From contig JAGUCH010000006.1 in assembly GCA_019096065.1 (NCBI GenBank), positions 6,034,001 through 6,098,000 on the forward strand: a stretch of DNA of 64,000 bases, given 5' to 3'. The stretch's first letter is position 1. Each line of letters starts with the position of its first letter. Of this stretch, positions 57,001-64,000 are shown one piece after another. The notes beneath the pieces are model-generated. The model had not been told where the DNA came from and did not search any database. It was given only the letters and a program-made list of their open reading frames with translations. A program made the translations under genes and the position numbers. This DNA is from Paracyclopina nana (Eukaryota > Arthropoda > Copepoda > Cyclopoida > Cyclopettidae).

Positions 57001-59556
57001 GTATTTGAAATACTTAGTGAAAGCGAGGACAAAATTCATAAAGCCGAATGGCGTCAACGCATGCGTGAATATGATCTAGAAGAACAGTTCCACTTAGAAA
57101 AAATGAAGGCTACTGAAAGACCTTCCTTTAAACCAGAGATTGGATCATTAGTGTTAGTTATAAAACATCCCATAAATAAACAACGGTATAAATTTATGGA
57201 TGATTTGTTTGAAGTTATTGACATTGGACAGCATTCGACTGTGACTGTAAAGCCATACCTTTATGATGGGCTTACTCGTGAAGTAAGCTTAGATCATGTC
57301 AAGTTATATCGATTCCATGAACTATATAGATTTCTTCCGGAAAAGTTGTCCAACCTCTTGAAACGACCTTACACTCCGGAAGAAATTCTACGTAAAAAAG
57401 CAAGGAATGAGGTTATCGAATTTCTTGAAGGGGCAGCCCCTGAAAGTCATGATTATAGTTTGCGGGGTCATACAAAGGCCTCTAGTATAGTGGCCTCGCA
57501 AAGTTCATTGATTTCACAGTCCACATCAATGGACACAGAGCCAAGTGCGATTCACCAAACCTATAAGCGCTCTGGTTCTATTCTCATGCAAAAGGCAGCG
57601 AGCTTGTTTAAGCCCTCAGATATTTTGCGAATACAGGAGGAAAATAAACAACTCGTGCAAAAGCAATGGGAACAATATGATCGTAAGAAGTTAGAAGAAA
57701 AATACCTAGCTGACAATGCTGGTAATAATATTCTCCACAAAGAAGCAAGTGATTCTTTGTCGGACACTGGCACTGATGATTTTATTGAACAAGCAATTGC
57801 ACTAAGTGCTAATACAGGGCCCAATGAAGCATTTTATGAGGACATGCTGGCCTTGAGCCAACGTGGCCCTCCTACTTTTGCTGAAATGGCCCAACAAGAA
57901 AGATTATACCCGAATTTACCAAGTGTCAAACCTGACCATATTAGTACTCCTGATCGCTCGAACGTCAGTGAAGGGACCCTTGCAGGGGTCAGCCCTGTAA
58001 AGTGGGCCTTTCGTGGCCAATACCGTGATCAACGTGTGCCAGATATACCTGAAAGTCCGGAGAAATATCACACTCCTGACCAAAGTATGTCTGCAACTCC
58101 TAATAAGGACAATGACAATATAGAGGAGATTGTTGAAAAAGCAGCATCTTTCATCGCACCTTCCAAATTTGACACTGACCTAGAATCTTTATCTGCTGGC
58201 CTGGAAAGTATGCAATTAGCACTGCCTACTGATCCATTCGGCGGAAATACACACGACGATGAACATGAAAGTAGTGATAGTGATGACACAACTACAATTT
58301 ATTATACTGCTCGTAAAAATCTGCGGCGTACACCGCTGACAAAAAGCATTAAACAGAATGTTCAAAAAGCAATCGATATTGTACGACGCCAGTTAGAACT
58401 CTCACCACGTAAACGGCCTCCCTCTCCACCAATCGATAATCCTATGGAAGGGCCCAGTGCCCCGAAACCGGAGATTTATGGAGCTGAAGGAGGGGAGCCT
58501 CAAGTTCGGTATACTATAATGAAAAGTCCGGTCAGAAAACCTGATTTGCAACCAAGAAATAGTGAGTTACCAAATGCGGGAGTACCACAAACTGTGCCAA
58601 GCACAAACGTACTTGAGCACTTTTCGGCAAAGGTTACACCTTTGGGTGACCTGGCTATGACTGAAAAGGAGCACATTGCTCATCAAGCTACTCCTGGGGT
58701 TGCACACCCCACTGTCAGGCAAACTGGCCCAGTAGTTCCACAACCGGGTCCTCAGAAGCCACCTGAGGCTGTTGTACGGGCTCCGTATGAACCAGAAAAG
58801 TTGTCTCCATTAAGTTTTCTTCCTCATAACCTAAGAAGAAGAAAAAACGTTAATTATCGCTCCCTGGCAGGGTTTCAAAAGTATAATAAAAAGAACGTAC
58901 CTGCGGGTCTTCCTGCGATTGCTCAGCCTGATCCCTCTGAAGCATTGACTCGTTCCGAAGCAGCATTGACAACTGAACAGGATACAAGTCCTTCACAGAA
59001 TGTTCAACAGCTCCTTGACACGAACCTTTTGGTGTCTTCTGACCAGCCGAGTAGTTCGGCAGCCACATCATTCGCCGAACCAAAGGAACCAGAATCCTCG
59101 GCCGCTGTCCAACCAACAGTTGAACCTGAGATTAGTGAGCCCACTCCAATACGGATCCTTCCCAGACAACAACTGCGGGAGAGAAAAGAAACTGTAGATT
59201 ACAGAAGGTTAGCGGGCATAAGAAAGTATGGGAAAGAGAAAAGTAAAGCTGGTAAAGAACAAAAATACTTCCCTAATATTCCACGAATAGCTCCTTTAGA
59301 TCGGGAGGACAAGGAATTCGCCCGTGTTAGGTTTACAAATACGAACCAAAGGCCAGACCAAAAAGAGAGAGAGTTACTAGAAGAGGTAGTTCCTAATTGG
59401 AAACTGAATAAAAACATGGCTGCAGTCCCTGATTATATTCAGTTTCTTAAAGCGACTGGCATGGATCACCAAGATGATAGCAACATAAATGAAATGAAGC
59501 GGCTGCGTCTCACCTATGATGACCTATACAAGCTAGCTTTTAAGAAGTTTAAATAG
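54061..59556 (+). CDS. retroelement ORF3: Pol (RT, RNase H, integrase) with long C-terminal tail
   Basis: 1831 aa in the +1 frame relative to ORF2; the open frame extends back only to 54040. RT: LLVDLTSFNKNL, SSFDVTSGYDNLPVDS and the catalytic YVDD at 222-225. RNase H: Asp ~390 (VVDSG), Glu ~433 (REALGV), Asp ~458 (VTDCLS). Integrase: HHCC-like region (HLLHNH with CMHC), then Asp809 (MIDLAKF), Asp870 (LLADNGAQ) and Glu910 (AYAENAI). A GPY/F-like module ends near residue 1090. The last ~700 residues are Pro/Ser/Glu-rich and disordered-looking, with a duplicated basic motif at ~1590 and ~1704. It should copy genomic RNA and insert the cDNA into host DNA. All catalytic residues are present. Asp870 and Glu910 are separated by 39 residues instead of the usual 35. 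Confidence 0.9.
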   Translation: MDLEHIPDEVREDFRDLLIEYKTIFSEDPRSYRLWNVEPMKFQLKDDKPLVPKVFNMSEYETTQVDRKIALMLSSGLIEIVDKSLNRYSACPCFLTSRPNDEKLPMKQRKPRLLVDLTSFNKNLIFTTSEHIVPPIPTLLGMLSNSCLMSSFDVTSGYDNLPVDSDSADMCCFAVTSPRSIYRSVFLKSKSCLQGIAIAPRMFAELLQQALNPEILPFTCVYVDDLVVACKNPGKPRPATLDDYIRHLGDLRKLFQSLKDLNALLQIKKTQLGVKEATVLGHLISIDENGIMTMRMPDKFRSAFDDFPIPTTKKQLQKFIGMTNWLSQYCPNMATYTAPLLDVLQTAQGKTGKFTFTAFQEKCFYKVIDEIKTGMSLALPRFKEGYLVVDSGVISTSALLMEVNEDGKAVCVGAHSARFPLSVCLSYHSFQREALGVLTMINHFKSIIFAYERLVIVTDCLSIASVLASSFTGKDAFTHRLAARIYSLPVAWKLRAVPRTEVEVVDVLLNKYHQTPEGETVFYAPYSIAGQITKDIYSNKYPLPDAIKDKVLTTQELLTHVYDTLVNSGTMSKTLLQKRLHCLNDKWVDMIGTKPPFVHDDTSTLLQAKHDDDEFLEDEILSKLSHSFHGEADFDSPVNHIENNLRVDTVTVKRRISPHLPGITRNLLIKLQQNCEETQKIINLIMLSPPEKVPLDVAVKYRVLDGALLVIRKNVKLPFSVATNTKVYMSMPNCVYLMACIHLLHNHLGSKKTNTLFTQSMYSTYSARISRIIIGACMHCALYRQANTRFVGKGRFRIPTQPWELVMIDLAKFDDTLVKGSSAKDLLVFVDVYSKMIIAKPLLDAKYKQVANAMEEVISLFGVPKTLLADNGAQLTTNKALQRLVDRYKIKELCHYRTLSPYKHSNAYAENAIRIIRSALVLNSNSYNMRLCDVFKTSIYAINNRPLTYLAYTDDKGVKITPTPFSLFFDKMPFYHLGRDVFEILSESEDKIHKAEWRQRMREYDLEEQFHLEKMKATERPSFKPEIGSLVLVIKHPINKQRYKFMDDLFEVIDIGQHSTVTVKPYLYDGLTREVSLDHVKLYRFHELYRFLPEKLSNLLKRPYTPEEILRKKARNEVIEFLEGAAPESHDYSLRGHTKASSIVASQSSLISQSTSMDTEPSAIHQTYKRSGSILMQKAASLFKPSDILRIQEENKQLVQKQWEQYDRKKLEEKYLADNAGNNILHKEASDSLSDTGTDDFIEQAIALSANTGPNEAFYEDMLALSQRGPPTFAEMAQQERLYPNLPSVKPDHISTPDRSNVSEGTLAGVSPVKWAFRGQYRDQRVPDIPESPEKYHTPDQSMSATPNKDNDNIEEIVEKAASFIAPSKFDTDLESLSAGLESMQLALPTDPFGGNTHDDEHESSDSDDTTTIYYTARKNLRRTPLTKSIKQNVQKAIDIVRRQLELSPRKRPPSPPIDNPMEGPSAPKPEIYGAEGGEPQVRYTIMKSPVRKPDLQPRNSELPNAGVPQTVPSTNVLEHFSAKVTPLGDLAMTEKEHIAHQATPGVAHPTVRQTGPVVPQPGPQKPPEAVVRAPYEPEKLSPLSFLPHNLRRRKNVNYRSLAGFQKYNKKNVPAGLPAIAQPDPSEALTRSEAALTTEQDTSPSQNVQQLLDTNLLVSSDQPSSSAATSFAEPKEPESSAAVQPTVEPEISEPTPIRILPRQQLRERKETVDYRRLAGIRKYGKEKSKAGKEQKYFPNIPRIAPLDREDKEFARVRFTNTNQRPDQKERELLEEVVPNWKLNKNMAAVPDYIQFLKATGMDHQDDSNINEMKRLRLTYDDLYKLAFKKFK

Positions 59557-61097
59557 AGATTCGTAAGAAAGGACGTGATGACGGTAATCTTAGTGCCCAT
59601 ATTTTATGGGGTCACTACCTTTACTTTGTCAGTCCAATATGGGCGCACCGTTTTACCAATCAAGCGCACCCAAAAGTAAGTTAATGCAAAATGTCGATTG
59701 CGGACCTGAATTTGGCCACTTGCCAAAAAGATCATAGAAATGGACACGAACGGGCAATGTCTCTTCACATGCCCGCCAGTAAGGTACAATATGCATAAAG
59801 GTGATAAGTTGCTGAACAGTACATTGACAGCAAGAAAACAACTAACGAAACATACTCTCTGCAGTTCGTTAGCGGTTCTAGAAGTATAGTATAAAAATGA
59901 TGGAAGCCACAAGGCACTGGATTTGGACTTCCTCCAGGGATTGTTCAATCCAACAACAAACCAAACCTCGCTTGCTTTGACAAAATAAATGAAGTTTGCG
60001 TAGGTTATTTTTACAATATTGATGGGACAAATAATTTTGTCCTGTTTCCTGATAAATACCGATGCAAATCAAAATTTGACCGGTACTTACGTGTGCTTGC
60101 CCCTTACTACTATAGTAGGAGGCCAAGCTTACAATAGACGATAGGCCGATTGGCCTGAATAAAGTTAACTATTATATAAGTTATATAAAGTAAAGTACTA
60201 TAAACACGCCATGCAAGAGGGAAGTTGCAGATGGGCGTAATGCCCCATCTGAATAGCTATGTGTTGAAAACTATGGTTAAAGCTCCACTGAGCTATGTCC
60301 AAATGGAACCGCTATCCACTCCATGCCTCGCGTGGGTTGATAGCTACTGGGACATTCGTACCTTAGTACAGCAAAAGTTGGCACTAGGCACTGTGCAAGT
60401 GGGACACAATAAACCTCACAATACGCATGAGGGCTTGTGTTGGCCGCATTACTATATAAAATCTTGGAACGATATTGAAAACTTCCAGAAGAAATTAGGA
60501 AAATGCACAACCTCTGAAATGAGGATTGGGCATCGATAAAAAAGGACGATTATAAATCACACATGTTCTGGCATGGAAACGATACCACAGTAGTATATGC
60601 CATAAAACAAAAACTCTGTTGCAACGACTACTGTGCCTATAATATCAGAGTGTCTCGACCATGACCTGGTTGCATAACGCAGGTCTAGGCGTGACGCCTC
60701 CGGACTTTGAGTAGGATGGAACATGGAAATCTGTACAAAAATGGGATTCATCTCCCTAAGAAGGGATCTTGAAATACTAAGTACAGCTTTGTGCCTGGGC
60801 GAATAATCAGCCCAAACTATGGTCTTCATGCCTCAACAAAATGTAGGGACCCACTCTCTATTGGAATGGGCCGCTCCTTTGTGGCTACTAAAGACAACAA
60901 AAAACCTATATGCTGGTGAACTCATCAGCTTTGGATACAAATGGGGTATCTTGGAGGTGAACAAGTGTTTCCCCATAAAATACCATTTTACATTTCATTT
61001 GCCCAACAGTCTATGTGTGACAAACGAAATTGTAATTCTAAATGAAAATAAAGTTCAATATGTGCCGCGTTTCTCTTCTTACTATGGCACGATTTAG
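59557..61097 (+). other. coding-like, interrupted segments after pol (possible fourth gene)
   Basis: Three stretches with protein-like composition lie in one frame: 59901-60128 (for example NEVCVGYFYNIDGTNNFVLF, no Met), 60231-60539 (starts MGVMPHLNSYVLKTMVK just after GTTGCAG) and 60819-61097 (ends VQYVPRFSSYYGTI). Just after pol, 59578 opens a hydrophobic Met-initiated stretch (MTVILVPIFYGVTTFTLSVQ) that reaches a perfect donor, AAA/GTAAGT, at 59676. Several stops separate the pieces. This may be a spliced downstream gene of the element, as envelope genes are in other retroelements, or a decayed one. No domain is recognised, and no envelope hallmark such as a fusion peptide with a heptad repeat was seen. 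AATAAAAT at about 61150 could be its poly(A) signal. Confidence 0.35.
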
Positions 61098-62864
61098 GTT
61101 ATTGATATCATGGATGGTGCCCACGGGCGCCATCGTTTAAATAACATTGAATAAAATTAGCCTAGCCGATAAGATCTTTTATAGTAAAAGATTCGAAGAC
61201 ATACTTACCTGAATTTTGTGTGACTGCTCACTGCAGTTCCCACAAAATGCAGAAAATTGTGGAGGGGGGAGTATATATACGTAGCCGCAGGAAATGCAGC
61301 CTGCGCCCCAAAAATTTCACAAAATTTGAGCGCCCTCGTGCTCTGAGAAAGTATTGTAAACAAAATTTCTAGAAAAAACTGGATATGGCAAACGACTACA
61401 CAAAACTATAAACCTGAACACTAGCACATAAATGTCGCAAAATCTGCTTCATATATTATTATTAGTGCTAACCGAAATTAGCTGAAAAGATCGGTGCTGA
61501 CAACCTCAATCTTTTAAATTAATTTCGGTTATGAGCACCCGAACTTGATGCACGCATCAAGACCGAGCTGGAATGCAGAGCTATAATGCTATAATAGCTA
61601 TGCAAGTCAGTGATAACAGATAAAACATAATCTATGAGTCTGTTCAAAATGGCTAGACAAAAAACATTTGAGCAAGATAGACTGAAATGTGAGTTGCATT
61701 GCGCAAAGACGCTGAGCCAGCTTTTGTCGAACAGATACCCGACTCCAAGGGGGGCAAAAAGTTGTTATGGAACAAAAATCCAGAGACGCTCCCACACTAG
61801 AAAAATCCAGTTTGAGCGGCTTCGCTTGGAGATGTAGAATGGTGGCGCCACCATGCGCCTAACCACGAACTAAAAACGTTTTGCCCAAGGCTAAAACAAA
61901 CAATGAAGAGTGGAACCGCCGGTGCACCTACAATTCACCTGGGAAGGTTTTTGAACTTATCTAAACTCAAAAATGGCCATACTTGACTCGAGTGGTGACC
62001 CAAATTCCGGGATTTATTAGGCGGGTACAAGGAATAAAATAAAACGTTGCATAAAAGTCAAGAAAATGAAAAATACACGTCTTCTAGCCTGATATGGAAA
62101 AGAATATTGTGCCATTGCCTAGTGCTTGAGCTTGCTTTTGCTATGTGCAATGACATACGGCCGGTTTTCCAGTCCTGTAGGGACTACGTTTCCTTCGCCG
62201 CACTCAAGGCCGAGCCGGAATGCCCAAGGAAAAAAGGATGCCAAATTGGCATTGGTAGCCCATAAGCACCAACGCTTGGCCGGTAGTAATCGCAGACACT
62301 CAAATATGGTGCTGCATCAAGCCCGAGCTGGAATGCAGGGCTATAGTAAACGCTTTTCTTGAACATTGAAGCATCGTTTGCAGTGTCAAGGCCGTCAAGG
62401 TCGAGCTGGAATGCTAGCTTATTTACAGGCCCGAATCTGTGGATTTGGGCCGCTAATGATTCGCTAATGATTAATTATGCAATTAAAATGCAATTCTTGA
62501 CACCTGAGATATGGTCTACGGTCCTTTTGGCCATGAAATGTAAAAAATTGGACTCGAAATGTGCTTGGCTATGATAATGAACTGCTGAACTTGACTAGAA
62601 AGGTGCTGAGCTTCATAAGGCTGAGCTATCTGCTGAGGTAAACGCGAAATGAGTTGCTGTAAACACAGTAGACACAAAAGTACAATGAACGTGGACTTTA
62701 TTGTCCCAATGGGAGGCCTCCTGGCGAGGGGGGCGGGCTGGCCTTGGGCCACGTTGGGGCCAGCCCTGGCCGGTGCGGTGGCCTACCGATAACGAGACGA
62801 TTTCTGCAAAAGATAAGGCGAATATAGTGAAGCTGTGATAGCTTAAATGAATAAGTTAGACTTA
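61098..62864. other. repeat-bearing spacer
   Basis: No gene supported. An imperfect inverted repeat (GTGCTAACCGAAATTA at 61465-61480 against TAATTTCGGTTATGAGCAC at 61520-61538) and four dispersed copies of a 20-bp motif (see the repeat entry) are present. GGAGGGGGGAG at about 61262 looks like a polypurine tract, but the sequence after it does not match anything upstream. Confidence 0.4.
61557..62414. repeat. four dispersed copies of TCAAGNCCGAGCTGGAATGC
   Basis: Copies at 61557-61576, 62204-62223, 62317-62336 and 62395-62414, all in the same orientation. The first and third are also followed by AG(A/G)GCTATA. The spacing is irregular (about 650, 115 and 80 bp), so this is not a simple tandem array. 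It is probably the remnant of a decayed repeat family. Confidence 0.7.
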
Positions 62865-63405
62865 CTAGACGACTCCTTCGAGGGGGTCCTCCTCCCCCAC
62901 AAACAGGTGGAGGACCCAGGCCGAGACCCTGGGCAGGTCCGTGGGCTCGTCCCACACCCGGCTGACGAGCCGATACAGGCCCCTGGGCCTGGCCCGGTGG
63001 ACCCAGGCGAGGGCGGGCAGGGCCACCAAATAATAGGTGGCCGCCCCTGCCACATTCAGGGCCACGCCCTAGAGGATCTCTTCGGCCTGCAATACGAGAA
63101 AAAGTCGAGCTTTCGAGCTTTGACCAAATAGATAACGAATAATGCACTTACGAAGCCCTGAACGGGGCAGGGAGGGCACTCCTCGTTGCCCAAAGGGGCT
63201 GCGGGCGGGGCCGCAGGTGGCTGGGGCTACCCCGCCGCGGACTCGGCCGCGGGGGGCGCCCCTACGGGAGCCTCAGTGGCGGGGGCCACTGTTGTGGTTG
63301 AAGGATTCTACATTCCCAATGAAAAGATACAGTTTTATGAAAGGATTCAACGGATTCGATTCGAAATAAAAAACTTACGAACAAACCGTGAAGGAAGCCC
63401 GCCAT
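62865..63405 (-). pseudogene. GC-rich small membrane-protein gene with two in-frame TAG codons
   Basis: Three minus-strand exons, 63379-63405 (MAGFLHGLF), 63152-63307 and 62865-63086, join in phase at consensus GTAAGT donors into 134 codons. The order is a Pro/Ala-rich segment, a C-x2-C pair (EECPPCPVQ), a hydrophobic helix (ALNVAGAATYYLVALPALAW) and a short tail ending EEDPLEGVV. TAG codons interrupt it in the Pro/Ala segment (after ESAAG) and just before the helix (after AEEIL). Frame and splice sites are otherwise clean. The layout (Pro/Ala-rich, CxxC, single TM, ~130 aa) recalls small mitochondrial inner-membrane assembly factors such as DMAC1, but no specific homology is claimed. GC content is far above the surroundings. 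Either a recent pseudogene or a gene whose TAGs are changed or read through. Confidence 0.45.
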
Positions 63406-63692
63406 GTTTTGAACTTTTTAGTAAACAAGGCTCGCTACCAGATGAATCCGGTCCGAAATCGGCCTAATTTCGTGTAAAAAAGCCTCTTTTTATTATGCGC
63501 CTCTACGTAAAGCCTGGGAGCGCTGTCAGATGAAGATAACGGCTTCGCTAATACCTGCTACCCCACTTGAATTCGAATTCTTTATTATATATATATAGAA
63601 TACAAGTACTATAGTATATACTCGAGTATATTGGAAGCTTTGAGATCAAAATAAAAACAAGACGAGTGCAAGTGCCAAAAGCCGGCTTCGAA

Positions 63693-63749
63693 GTCTGCGA
63701 GGCCTCGAAAAGTCTGCGAGGCCTCGAAAAGTTTGCGAGATCTCGAAAA
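63693..63749. repeat. 19-bp tandem repeat, three copies
   Basis: Two perfect copies of GTCTGCGAGGCCTCGAAAA (63693-63711 and 63712-63730) and one diverged copy (63731-63749). It lies between the small GC-rich gene and the partial gene at the window end. Confidence 0.9.
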
Positions 63750-63899
63750 AGTGGAAAAGTCCGCGAAGACTGCAGGAAATGCAAGTATAAAGTGAGAATT
63801 GGCACGCGATAAGAAGAACAAAGTGCAAAAGTTACAGAAAACAAGCGTAAATGCGTGCGAAAAGAGAGTGATCTTCGTCTTGCAAGTTCATGGCGATCC

Positions 63900-64000
63900 T
63901 TAGTTGGCATCGCTGTTAACGTCTTGGGAAGCCTTGGACCCAGCTGAGTCCTGGTCCTCATCTGCGATCGAGAGAGGTTCAGCCTCATTGACTTCGTCTT
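63900..64000 (-). CDS. partial CDS, acidic C-terminus running off the window
   Basis: The minus-strand frame from the window edge encodes an acidic, Ser/Asp-rich end (EAEPLSIADEDQDSAG, finishing NSDAN) and stops with TAA at 63900-63902. It has the look of a disordered C-terminal tail in a final exon. There is no domain to name it. An alternative minus-strand frame covers the same bases (63548-63988), so the choice rests on composition alone. Confidence 0.4.
   Translation of the reverse strand, partial: DEVNEAEPLSIADEDQDSAGSKASQDVNSDAN

Larger units (their letters stand above)
48859..59556 (+). mobile_element. Ty3/gypsy-like retroelement, three intact ORFs (internal region)
   Basis: At least 10.7 kb of contiguous plus-strand coding sequence with only short overlaps between ORFs, no introns and no internal stops: Gag (48988-51552), a protease-bearing ORF (51552-54086) and Pol (54061-59556). 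The RT, RNase H and integrase order and the post-RT run FIGMTNWLSQYCPNMATYTAPLL are Ty3/gypsy-like. The element is about twice the coding length of a standard gypsy element. Boundaries are minimal: LTRs, primer-binding site and polypurine tract could not be assigned by eye. Intact frames suggest recent activity. Confidence 0.88.

Noticed and set aside
60563-60760. GND and NGIHLPKKG in one plus frame, ~55 codons apart, resembling SGNH-esterase blocks
   Set aside because: Four stop codons lie between them and no block I (GDS) is visible upstream. The signature is too short to support a domain.
60557-60829. 90-codon uninterrupted minus ORF within the post-pol region
   Set aside because: No domain, and it opposes coding-like plus-strand segments. 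It could be real, but nothing supports it beyond length.
61255-61300. Purine run GGAGGGGGGAG as a polypurine tract marking a 3' LTR
   Set aside because: The following sequence does not begin with TG and matches nothing upstream of gag.
62698-63147. 149-codon minus ORF rich in Gly/Pro/Arg
   Set aside because: GC-rich shadow of the three-exon model in another frame; it reads straight through the intron.

Overview
The window is animal nuclear DNA with spliced genes and short GT-AG introns (down to 57 bp). A Domeless-type class I cytokine receptor, a pickpocket-like DEG/ENaC channel, a chorion-peroxidase-type haem peroxidase and a PAN/ZP apical-matrix protein together point to an arthropod. A non-insect lineage such as a crustacean is a guess. 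All exon models below were read by eye from splice sites and phase. Most close to a multiple of three, which is internal support but not expression evidence.

Layout. 1-4379: no gene seen. 4380-5907 (+): MATH-BTB protein. 6621-12651 (-): 15-exon Domeless-like receptor of about 1414 aa. 14359-14853: hAT-type MITE with an 8-bp target duplication. 15440-20038 (+): secreted haem peroxidase whose long intron holds two tRNA-like sequences and a foldback repeat. 20820-21901 (+): kelch-repeat protein. 23080-24981 (+): DEG/ENaC channel. 25007-27580 (-): unrecognised secreted protein with an 18-bp minisatellite in an intron. 27774-29471 (-): papain-family protease interrupted by an in-frame TAG. 29472-31995: intergenic, with a nearly perfect 147-nt hairpin. 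31996-45733 (+): 20-exon PAN/ZP transmembrane protein of about 1734 aa, whose twelve PAN modules form a three-module unit repeated four times. 46321-46734 (-): two exons of a Notch/LNR-repeat protein.

48859-59556 (+): a very large retroelement with three intact ORFs (854, 844 and 1831 aa): Gag; a separate ORF with a membrane segment and an aspartic protease motif; and a Ty3/gypsy-like RT-RNase H-integrase carrying a long unexplained C-terminal tail. All three frames are open, so the copy looks young. No LTR pair could be found by eye. Downstream (59557-61097) lie coding-like but interrupted segments that may be a spliced or decaying fourth gene. 61098-64000 holds dispersed and tandem repeats, a GC-rich small gene with two in-frame TAG codons, and the C-terminal end of a gene leaving the window.

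The cellular genes do not form an operon or an obvious pathway. Several are cell-surface or secreted proteins (cytokine receptor, ion channel, cuticle/ZP matrix, peroxidase, protease). The most novel-looking items are the retroelement's architecture and the four-fold PAN triad.
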